From Asaia krungthepensis NRIC 0535 (GTDB lineage: Bacteria > Pseudomonadota > Alphaproteobacteria > Acetobacterales > Acetobacteraceae): 64,000 nucleotides of DNA. Below, in pieces: positions 44,535 through 52,658 of this stretch. How positions within the stretch are numbered: the first letter of the stretch is position 1; every line of letters starts with the position of its first letter. The position numbers and the translations under genes were made by a program. Below the pieces are notes generated by a model, which was given only the letters and a program-made list of their open reading frames with translations, was not told the DNA's origin and ran no database searches. The stretch lies in contig NZ_BAPV01000057.1 in NCBI RefSeq assembly GCF_025995175.1, positions 124,001-188,000 of the forward strand. Reading direction: 5' to 3'.

Positions 44535-46627
44535 TACCCTGCCCTGTCGTGGCGCGCCTTGACGGAGAGGAAATTGCGCGAATGCAGCAGACGGCGCAGG
44601 CGCCGATGCTCACCCTCGAGCACTGCCCGTACCGCCTGAAGGTCCTGCGCCAGACAGCACAGGACACCGCTCTCCCCAGGCCCGTTCGGACAGACTGTCA
44701 TTCCGATATCATGATAAACGCCAAGAAGCGCCTGTCCCACCTTGATGAAGACCGGGTGACGGCCTTCCTCAACCGCGAGATCACGCAAACGCCAGATTGC
44801 GGCAATGCATTCCGCCTCGGCACCCGCTGGATCTCCTACGCCAATAATAAACTGACCGGTCCTTAGAAACGGAATACCCGCGCGACCGTTATCGTTCAAT
44901 ATAAGTCCACTCGGACGCCTTGGACCCAGCTCTTCAAGAGCATGAGCGAGGTTTTTGTACAAGACCTCGCTCTCACTATTCCATGGCCGCACCAGTACAT
45001 GGCTGCGACGCAGCATCTGGATAACAGCGACAATACCGAAGAGCGCGGAAATTCCCAGCGCCCAGCGCACAACAGAGGTATGCGCATCGTAGATCAGCGA
45101 GCGCCACCAGGAGTGCCCGAGGTGATGCCGCAGAGCGAATAGCCCCACGCTGGCAAGACTGACAATCCACAGGGTCACCGGGGCCATGAGGGTCGGGCTG
45201 AGTGGCTCCGAGAACAGACGCGCCTTGCGGTAGTAGCAAGACCGGAAAGGCGCGATGAGGAACATCACCATCATCAGGCAGAGCGGTATCGCCAGCGGCC
45301 CCTGACGCAGGATCACGAGCGGGATGGCCAGACCGAGCAGGGTCAGAGCGGCGCGCCACGCCGCCGTCACACGCTGCGCCAAGCCTGCCGCCACGCCAAC
45401 CAGCATGACACCTGTCAGGCAGAGCATGAACTCGGCGGCTTGCAGCATGAGATGCGTGAAGGCACTGCCAACTAGAGGCGCCGGTACCGCGACAGCATAG
45501 AAGACGAGCAGGATCCCCGTTCCCGCCACGACACCCGTAGCAACCGTGACCGAGAAATCGGCTTCGGATTCACGCACCACCTGACTGGGACGGCGCACGG
45601 CCAAAGCCCCTGCAACCGCACCACGTCGACGGGCCCATGCCGCATCACCGCGCAGGAAGAGCTCGTGGGCGGCAAACATTCCCCCGGCGAGAAAGAGCGG
45701 GATGATATAATAGAACAGGCGAAATGTGAGAATGACGCCGAGGATCTGGGGCGTTGGCAGATACGGGCCGAGGGCCAGCAACATGGCCCCGTCAAACACA
45801 CCAAGACCGCCCGGCACACTGGCCACAAGTCCTGCCGTATAAGAAGCGATATAGATTGCCAGAAAAGCCGGAAAGCCGATGGCCGCCTGCGGGGGAAGCA
45901 GCACATAGGCGATCATGGCGGTCATGGCCATGTCAGCGGCGCTGACTACTACCTGGGCCACAGCCACCCGGAAGCCGGGAACGTCCAGCGTGTATCGCCA
46001 GACACGCATCTGACGATAGCGCAACGAGACGCAAAGATAAGCAAGGACAGCCGTCCAGGCCGCGGCACCCGCCAGTTGCAGAACGAGATGTGGCAGATGA
46101 TCGACGAGCGGAATATGGCCGGGCTCGAACAGGAACACCCCACCGATAAGGGCCATGGCGCCCAGAAGATAGGTTGTCGAGCAGAATGCAATGATCTGGG
46201 CGATACCGCCAGGGGATACACCCCAGTTGCGATACAGGCGGAACCGGACCGCTGCCCCAGAAATGGCCGAACACCCGAGGTTGTGGGAAAGGACATAGGA
46301 GCAGAACGCCGCGAAAGCAGTGCGCAGGAAGGACTGCTTCGTTCCTATATGATAGCAGGCGAGCCGGTCGTAGAAGGAAAGAATGAAATAGGAGAGCACC
46401 GTGCATCCCACGCCTGCAGCAAGCGCCTCGGCGGGAATGGACTGGAACGCCGTTCGGATGTCCGCCAGCGAGAGCGATTTGAGCTCCTTCTGAATGACAT
46501 AGATAGCCGCAACGAGAAGAACCAGCCCGAGGACCGCCGGCAGGCGGCAGGCCAGACGCCGCCACAGCCCCGGGGAGCGTGACTCGCCTTCCTCACAGCA
46601 GGTTTTTGTCTGTTCCTGAACGGTCAT
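44534..46627 (-). CDS. MprF-like membrane protein with truncated aminoacyltransferase domain
   Basis: A 697-residue protein; full MprF proteins have about 840-880. Residues about 25-335 are the lysylphosphatidylglycerol-synthase membrane (flippase) domain with YVLSHNLGCSAISGAAVRFR and ASVPGGLGVFDGAML. More segments run to about 545. The cytosolic tail (about 554-697) matches only the first GNAT-like half of the DUF2156 domain (GRAGIPFLRTGQFIIGVGDP, then HPVFIKVGQALLGVYHDIGM). The second half, which carries aminoacyl transfer in MprF, is absent. The frame ends cleanly and MarC follows. Lysine transfer to phosphatidylglycerol is therefore doubtful, and lipid flipping may remain. Class I lysS is 44 bp upstream. 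Confidence 0.85.
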   Translation of the reverse strand: MTVQEQTKTCCEEGESRSPGLWRRLACRLPAVLGLVLLVAAIYVIQKELKSLSLADIRTAFQSIPAEALAAGVGCTVLSYFILSFYDRLACYHIGTKQSFLRTAFAAFCSYVLSHNLGCSAISGAAVRFRLYRNWGVSPGGIAQIIAFCSTTYLLGAMALIGGVFLFEPGHIPLVDHLPHLVLQLAGAAAWTAVLAYLCVSLRYRQMRVWRYTLDVPGFRVAVAQVVVSAADMAMTAMIAYVLLPPQAAIGFPAFLAIYIASYTAGLVASVPGGLGVFDGAMLLALGPYLPTPQILGVILTFRLFYYIIPLFLAGGMFAAHELFLRGDAAWARRRGAVAGALAVRRPSQVVRESEADFSVTVATGVVAGTGILLVFYAVAVPAPLVGSAFTHLMLQAAEFMLCLTGVMLVGVAAGLAQRVTAAWRAALTLLGLAIPLVILRQGPLAIPLCLMMVMFLIAPFRSCYYRKARLFSEPLSPTLMAPVTLWIVSLASVGLFALRHHLGHSWWRSLIYDAHTSVVRWALGISALFGIVAVIQMLRRSHVLVRPWNSESEVLYKNLAHALEELGPRRPSGLILNDNGRAGIPFLRTGQFIIGVGDPAGAEAECIAAIWRLRDLAVEEGRHPVFIKVGQALLGVYHDIGMTVCPNGPGESGVLCCLAQDLQAVRAVLEGEHRRLRRLLHSRNFLSVKARHDRAG

Positions 46628-46671
46628 GAACCCTCAACCAAGGAAGCTGATCGTCTCTGTTACGGTCACTC

Positions 46672-48291
46672 TCACTCTGTAGCGTCAGATGTGTCGCGGG
46701 CGAGCGCCCCCTCAATCAGCGCGACCGTTTCCGGGAGGCCGAAGAGGGACGCAAAAATCCCGAAACGGGGCCCTTCCGTCTGGCCGAGCAGAACCTCATA
46801 GAGGCAGCCAAACCAGGCACGAAGGGGCTGGATCTGATGCTTTTTGCCGATTTCGAAGACGATATCCTGAACCTCGACGGGAGATAGGCCGGGATCGGCG
46901 GTTTTCAAGGCGTCTGCCAGATCCTGCAGCGCAACCCGCTCCAGATCGGTCGGCGCACGGAACGTCTTGGCCGGACGCACGAATTCCTTGAAGTAGACCA
47001 GAGCATGCCCGACCAGACGATCCACATAAGGATGGGTCTCGGGCGAGAGGCTCGGATCGTAGCGGCGCAGAAACTTCCAGAGCGTGTCGCTGGACTCCGC
47101 ATTCGCCACAGACGCCAGATTGAGCAGCGCCGTGAAGGAAACCGGGCTGGACAGGCGCGTATCGAGTTCGCCGCCATGGATGAACCAGGCAGGATTGGCG
47201 CGCAGCGCCGACTCATCCTCGGTCACGACAGCCTTGTCGAGATTGGCCAGATACTCGTCCATCGCACGCGGGATCACGTCGAAGAACAGACGCTTGGCAC
47301 GTGTGGGCTGGTTGAACATGTACTGCGCCAGGCTCTCGGGGGGCGCATAGTGCAGCCATTCCTCGATGGACAGGCCGTTGCCCTTGGACTTGCTGATCTT
47401 CTGGGCGTTCTGATCGAGGAAGAGCTCATAGGTAAGCCCTGCCGGGGGGGCCTTGCCCAGAATACGGCAGATCTTGCTCGAGAGCTTGACGCTGTCGATC
47501 AGGTCCTTGCCCGACATTTCATAATCGACGCCCAGCGCATACCAGCGCATGGCCCAGTCGGCCTTCCACTGCATCTTGGCATGACCGCCAAGCACAGAGG
47601 TCTCGAAGGTCTCGCCCGTCCCGGGGTCCTGCCACTGCACGGTCGCGGCAACAGGATCGACCTTGGTCACCGGCACCTGCATGACCTGACCGGTGCGCGG
47701 ATGGATGGGCAGCACCGGCGAATAGGTTGCGCGGCGTTCGGCGCCGAGTGTCGGCGCGATGGTTGCCACCACCTCGTCATGCACTTCAAGCATGCGACGC
47801 AGGGCCGCATCGAAACGCCCCGAGGTGTAATAATCCGTGGCTGAAGCGAATTCGTACTGGAACCCGAAACGGTCCAGAAACTCGCAGAGCATGGCATTGT
47901 TGTGGGCTGAAAAACTCTCGAAGCGACCGAACGGGTCGGGAATGCGGCTCAGCGGTAGACCAAGATGCTTTGCGAGCATCTCCTGATTGGGCACATTGGT
48001 CGGCACCTTGCGCAACGCGTCCATATCATCGGAAAATGCGAGAAGACGCGTCTTGCGACCGGTCAAACGCTCATAGGCGAGACGCACCCAGGTCGTACGT
48101 GCCACTTCGCCAAACGTGCCGATATGGGGCAGGCCCGAGGGCCCATATCCGGTCTCCAGCAGGGCCGGAGCCTCTCCACCGCGCGCCTCGACATGGGCTG
48201 CGATTTTTCGCGCCTCCTCGAACGGCCAGGCTTTTGGCAGGGCGAGAGCATCGGGAGGGACAGGAGCGGTGTTTTGGACAAGGTCGGACAT
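46672..48291 (-). CDS. lysS: lysyl-tRNA synthetase, class I
   Basis: A 539-residue enzyme charging tRNA-Lys, of the archaeal-type class I form used by Alphaproteobacteria. PHIG at residues 55-58 (GYGPSGLPHIGTF) is the HIGH motif and KISKSKGNG the KMSKS loop. AFSDDMDALRKVP and the C-terminal helical anticodon-binding part are as expected. The ATG at 48291 is chosen by family length; there is no clear ribosome binding site, so the message may be leaderless or weakly initiated. The longer frame adds 54 unrelated residues. Confidence 0.93.
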   Translation of the reverse strand: MSDLVQNTAPVPPDALALPKAWPFEEARKIAAHVEARGGEAPALLETGYGPSGLPHIGTFGEVARTTWVRLAYERLTGRKTRLLAFSDDMDALRKVPTNVPNQEMLAKHLGLPLSRIPDPFGRFESFSAHNNAMLCEFLDRFGFQYEFASATDYYTSGRFDAALRRMLEVHDEVVATIAPTLGAERRATYSPVLPIHPRTGQVMQVPVTKVDPVAATVQWQDPGTGETFETSVLGGHAKMQWKADWAMRWYALGVDYEMSGKDLIDSVKLSSKICRILGKAPPAGLTYELFLDQNAQKISKSKGNGLSIEEWLHYAPPESLAQYMFNQPTRAKRLFFDVIPRAMDEYLANLDKAVVTEDESALRANPAWFIHGGELDTRLSSPVSFTALLNLASVANAESSDTLWKFLRRYDPSLSPETHPYVDRLVGHALVYFKEFVRPAKTFRAPTDLERVALQDLADALKTADPGLSPVEVQDIVFEIGKKHQIQPLRAWFGCLYEVLLGQTEGPRFGIFASLFGLPETVALIEGALARDTSDATE

Positions 48292-48573
48292 GATTGGACG
48301 AAAACTAGAAATAGTTCCGTTCCGGGTCAAGCAACATGGCGTTACGCGCCGTCCCGGCTGCCTCGGGAAGATGCAAAATACCTCTGTCGAGATCGCAGGT
48401 CCGACGCCGCTCTCAGGCAGGAGCATGGGGGTCGCGCTACCGAGGACCACCATTCCGTCTCAGCGCAGGGACTGCAAGGATCAGGGGCTGACCGGGACCC
48501 TCTTTCCGGAGCCAGGAGATTCATACGCGGACGAAGCGTGAACACGCGCTGGCGGTAGACAGGCTCTGCGTCT

Positions 48574-51498
48574 ATGCTGGCGTCGATGCCCACGCCTTCC
48601 CGCGCCTCGCCCTATGATGCCCCCGCCCTGATCACGACGCGCGCGCGTGCCTCGGTTCTCACCCCCGATGGCGAGATCCTGTCGCTCGATGCGGGTGAGG
48701 CAGCGGCCCTGTTGGCTACCCTGCCCCCGCCCCTTCTGATCCATGGGCCGGCAACCATACGTCGCCTCGGCCTCACCCCGCCGGGGCAGGTCGTGCCCTG
48801 GTTCGACCTGCTGGAGCTGTTTCTCTTCCTGTTTCCGACGCGCTCGGTCGTGCCCACGCCGCGCGGCATGGGGCTGGCGCTCGGCCTCACGCCCCCTGAG
48901 CCCTGTGAAGCCGATTTCCTCCTGCTCATTCTAGAGAGAATGCGTCAGGCACTCGACGCCATGAGGGACAGCCGCGAGGCCGATACGCTAGGGGCCCTGC
49001 TACCGCTTCTGTCCCGCGCGGGCTGGGCATGGTCGGGATTTATCGAGTCCATTCTGCAGATTAATCCTGGTCAGCATCGCCACCCCTATGAGGCGCTGCG
49101 CGTCTGGCGTCGTCTCCCACGCTGGGAGGAAATGGCCCAGCGCCCGCCGCCGGGCAGCCGCCCGGTTGCACCCGCCGAAGCACGCCTGCGACTGTCGCGC
49201 ATTCTGGGCGAAGGCGCGGAAACACGCCCCGGTCAGGCCGATTACGCTTCGGCGGTGACGCAGGCTCTGGCTCCCCGTGAGGGTGCAGGCATTCCTGAAA
49301 TCGTGCTGGCCGAGGCAGGAACCGGTACAGGCAAGACTTTGGGTTATATCGCCCCTGCCAGCGTCTGGGCGGAGCAGAATGACGGGCCCGTCTGGATCTC
49401 GACCTATACGCGTCATCTCCAGCGCCAGATCGAGCAGGAGGTAAGTCGTCTCTATCCCGACGAGTCAGAGAGACGCAACGCGGTCGTGCTGCGCAAGGGA
49501 CGCGAGAATTATCTCTGCCTTCTGAACATGGAAGATGCAGTCAACACGCTTGCCTCGCGCCCTGCACCCTCGTTTCCTGCCCTGATCGGTCTTGCCATGC
49601 TGGCCCGATGGGCCGAGGCGAGCGAAGACGGAGATCTTATGGGGGGCGATCTTCCGGGCTGGTTTGGCGATATCTTCGGCGCCGGCACCCTGTTCGGCAT
49701 GGCGGATCGCCGGGGCGAATGCATCCATGGCGCCTGCCCGCACTACCAGACCTGTTTCGTCGAGCATTCCATCCGACGCGCACGGGGTGCGAGGCTCGTG
49801 ATCGCCAATCACGCCCTTGTCCTGTCACAGGCCAGCTGGTCCAGCCTGGGGCGCGACGACGTGCCCGATGAGGACCAGCTCCCGACCCGTTATTTCTTCG
49901 ATGAAGGGCATCATCTGCCTGAAGCTGCCGATAGCGCCTTCTCCCTCGCGCTCTCCGGGCTTGAAGCGGCGGAGTTGCGGCGCTGGCTGCTGGGTGCGGA
50001 GGGAAGCCGCTCGCGGGCGCGCGGGCTCCGTCGCAGGCTGGAGGATCTGGTCGCTGGATCGCCGGTGCTCGATGCCCCGCTTGAGGCCATACTGGGGGCA
50101 GCCCACGGGCTTCCTGCCCCCGGCTGGCTCGGCCGCCTGAACGGTCAGGACGATGCCCCGCAGCCTGCGGTGCCGGAACTGATCACCAATCCCTCCGAAC
50201 AGTTCTTCCAGGCCCTGAGGGCTCAGCTTGAGGCACGCCGTATCGGCGCGCAGGGAAACGACTCCTCGGAATGCGGGCTGCATCCTGCGGGCGAGGCGTT
50301 GCGAGAGGCCACCGCCCCACTCGACACGGCACTGCGCCGCCTGCTGGCACCGCTCAATACCCTTGTAGAGCGTTTGAAAGCGCTGCTGAGTGAGCCCGAC
50401 GACGCGCTCGAAGCGGCGCAGCGCCTGCGCATAGAGGCCATGATCCGGTCCCTGCGCCGGCGCGCCATCGCGCGGGTCGAAGGCTGGATCGCCATGCTCG
50501 ATACCGTGCTCGACTTGCAGGACGAGGGCCAGAGCGCCTATATCGACCTCATCCGCGCCGAGTATATTCCTGGACGCCCAGGTGAACAGGATATCGGACT
50601 CCATCGCCACTGGCGTGACCCGACCATTCCCTTTGCCTCGGTCATGCAGGGCCCGGCGCATGGCATGCTCATCACCTCGGCCACGTTACGCGACCAGACG
50701 CCCGCCCGAAAGGACGATGGCCCCGATCCGAGACAGGTCGAGCAGAGCTGGCATGCGGCCGAGATCCGTCTGGGAACCCCGCATTTCATCAAGCCGCCCT
50801 TCAGGGCCTCCCTGCTCAGCCCGTTCGATTACGCCAGCCAGACGCGCGCGCTCGTCGTGACCGATATACCGCAGAATGATCTCGATGCACTGGCTGGCGC
50901 CTACCGCCTGCTGTTTCTGGCATCACAAGGCGGCGCGCTTGGACTGTTCACGGCCATCTCGCGCCTGCGCGCCGTCCATCAGCGTATCGCCGCACCACTC
51001 GACGAAGCCGGGTTGCCGCTCTATGCCCAGCATGTCGATACGATGGATAACGCCACCCTGGTCGATATCTTCCGTACCGAGCTCCATTCCTGCCTGCTAG
51101 GCACCGATGCGATGCGCGACGGCGTGGATGTGCCGGGTCAGGCGCTGCGTCTGGTCGTTTTCGAGCGCACACCATGGCCCCGCCCAGATATCCTGCATCG
51201 CGAACGGCGCAAGGCTCTCTCCCCCGATGACCCGCGCGATTACGATGACAGGCTGACCCGCATGAAGCTGCGTCAGGCCTTCGGGCGGCTGATACGCAAG
51301 GGCGATGACCGGGGTGTGTTCGTCATTCTCGACCGACGCATGCCCTCGCGGCTGCTCTCCGCCTTTCCGGAAGGGGTGTCTATCGAGCGGGTCAGTCTTG
51401 CGGAGGCTGTTCGACAAATCGGCGCGTTCCTGCCCCGGTTCGACACCGGCGGCATCCCGCATACAGGGTCTATTTCGGGGATAGAGGCCGACGAATGA
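48574..51498 (+). CDS. DinG-type superfamily 2 DNA helicase
   Basis: A 974-residue protein of the XPD/DinG group. Walker A is AEAGTGTGKTLGYI (GTGTGKT at about 249-255). The DExH box is D443-E-G-H446 in FFDEGHHLPEAAD. The region with Cys residues (GECIHGACPHYQTCFVEH, about 382-400) is the likely iron-sulfur cluster site between motifs Ia and II, as in DinG. The C-terminal helicase half has LGTDAMRDGVDVPGQALRLV and QAFGRLIRKGDDRGVFVILD. Residues 1-230 are an extra N-terminal region with no recognised fold. The start could also be 48586. It is divergent from lysS across 282 bp in which I see no other feature. Confidence 0.88.
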   Translation: MLASMPTPSRASPYDAPALITTRARASVLTPDGEILSLDAGEAAALLATLPPPLLIHGPATIRRLGLTPPGQVVPWFDLLELFLFLFPTRSVVPTPRGMGLALGLTPPEPCEADFLLLILERMRQALDAMRDSREADTLGALLPLLSRAGWAWSGFIESILQINPGQHRHPYEALRVWRRLPRWEEMAQRPPPGSRPVAPAEARLRLSRILGEGAETRPGQADYASAVTQALAPREGAGIPEIVLAEAGTGTGKTLGYIAPASVWAEQNDGPVWISTYTRHLQRQIEQEVSRLYPDESERRNAVVLRKGRENYLCLLNMEDAVNTLASRPAPSFPALIGLAMLARWAEASEDGDLMGGDLPGWFGDIFGAGTLFGMADRRGECIHGACPHYQTCFVEHSIRRARGARLVIANHALVLSQASWSSLGRDDVPDEDQLPTRYFFDEGHHLPEAADSAFSLALSGLEAAELRRWLLGAEGSRSRARGLRRRLEDLVAGSPVLDAPLEAILGAAHGLPAPGWLGRLNGQDDAPQPAVPELITNPSEQFFQALRAQLEARRIGAQGNDSSECGLHPAGEALREATAPLDTALRRLLAPLNTLVERLKALLSEPDDALEAAQRLRIEAMIRSLRRRAIARVEGWIAMLDTVLDLQDEGQSAYIDLIRAEYIPGRPGEQDIGLHRHWRDPTIPFASVMQGPAHGMLITSATLRDQTPARKDDGPDPRQVEQSWHAAEIRLGTPHFIKPPFRASLLSPFDYASQTRALVVTDIPQNDLDALAGAYRLLFLASQGGALGLFTAISRLRAVHQRIAAPLDEAGLPLYAQHVDTMDNATLVDIFRTELHSCLLGTDAMRDGVDVPGQALRLVVFERTPWPRPDILHRERRKALSPDDPRDYDDRLTRMKLRQAFGRLIRKGDDRGVFVILDRRMPSRLLSAFPEGVSIERVSLAEAVRQIGAFLPRFDTGGIPHTGSISGIEADE

Positions 51499-51508
51499 GG
51501 CACGTCCC

Positions 51509-52564
51509 GTGAACGAGACAGCCCTGATCTCGCTGTTCGGCGATGCGCTTCTGGCAACTGGCGACCGGATCGAGGGTACCGTGCTCGATGACCCGTCACG
51601 TCCGTTTCTTGGCATCGATCCGCTCAGACAATTTATGGTCAATGCGCCAGCCGGGCTGACCCTGTATCAGACGTCGCCCGCCCTCTATCACCTGCGCGAT
51701 GCAACCGGCAGGATCTGGTCCTGCGCGCCTGACGGAACCCGTGACGAGGCGATGGACCGTCTGAGCTCGAGCACCCTCTCCTGCCTCGCCCTGAGGCGAT
51801 TTCCCGCCATAGCCCCCGCCTCGGATGCATTCTCGCCCATACCGCGCCGACTGCATTTCATCTGCAATGACCGAGCGACGCTCGACCCGGCGCTCATCGC
51901 CAATATCGAGCGTACCGCCGCGATCAATCCCGGCTGGGAAGTCACCCTCTGGGACGAGGCCGCGCGTTTCGAGTTCATCACCGAGCATTATGGCTGGGAT
52001 GTGCTCAAGCTCTATCTGATGATCGGGCCCGAATATGGCGCGGCCAAGGCCGATCTGTTCCGCTATTTGCTGATCTTTAAGCTGGGCGGCGTGTATCTCG
52101 ATCTGAAATCCACCACGGCACGCCCTCTCGATGCGATCCTGCGTGAAGACGATGCCTTCATCCTCTCGCAATGGAACATGTCAGGGTCCGGCGTGCACAG
52201 GAACTGGGGGCTCGGTGCCACCATAGCCCATGTGAAAGGCGGCGAGTATCAGCAATGGTTTCTGATCGCGCGACCGCTTCATCCCTATCTGCGTAGGGTT
52301 ATCCAGCTCGTTCTGACAAGGATCGCGATCTATCGCCCCGATCTGCATGGGGTTGGCGCGGTCACGACGTTCAACGTCACCGGACCGCATGCCTTTACCA
52401 AAGCCATCTATCCTGTGCGCGACGATCATCCGCACAGGATGATCGACTCCGAAACGGAAGGCCTCATTTATTCAGTGGTGGAAGACCATCGCGCACGCAG
52501 CGGCAGCGATTATCGTACCGCTCAGACGGCCCTCGTAACAGGGAATGAAACCTATCGCCTTTGA
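51509..52564 (+). CDS. OCH1/TcdA-like glycosyltransferase (DXD sugar-binding family)
   Basis: A 351-residue protein from a GTG preceded by GAGG. Residues about 110-270 match the glycosyltransferase sugar-binding region: PRRLHFICND, NPGWEVTLWDEA, AAKADLFRYLLIFKLGGVYL, then D198-L-K200 where family members usually have a DxD motif. The lost second Asp could affect metal binding. No membrane anchor is seen. Residues 1-105 look like an unrelated added domain. It starts ten bases after the helicase stop, probably co-transcribed, though no functional link is known. Confidence 0.8.
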   Translation: MNETALISLFGDALLATGDRIEGTVLDDPSRPFLGIDPLRQFMVNAPAGLTLYQTSPALYHLRDATGRIWSCAPDGTRDEAMDRLSSSTLSCLALRRFPAIAPASDAFSPIPRRLHFICNDRATLDPALIANIERTAAINPGWEVTLWDEAARFEFITEHYGWDVLKLYLMIGPEYGAAKADLFRYLLIFKLGGVYLDLKSTTARPLDAILREDDAFILSQWNMSGSGVHRNWGLGATIAHVKGGEYQQWFLIARPLHPYLRRVIQLVLTRIAIYRPDLHGVGAVTTFNVTGPHAFTKAIYPVRDDHPHRMIDSETEGLIYSVVEDHRARSGSDYRTAQTALVTGNETYRL

Positions 52565-52624
52565 ATCTGCGCGCATCCGGCGCGCCATCGGACGCCTAGC
52601 CCGTCAGGGCCGCGGGAAATGTGA

Positions 52625-52648
52625 CGCCCCGGCATGAATGCCGGGGCG
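52625..52648. terminator. strong hairpin between convergent genes
   Basis: CGCCCCGGCAT and its complement form an 11-bp stem with a tight loop, between the glycosyltransferase and the TonB receptor gene. T-tracts are lacking on both strands. Confidence 0.6.
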
Positions 52649-52658
52649 CGCATCGGGA

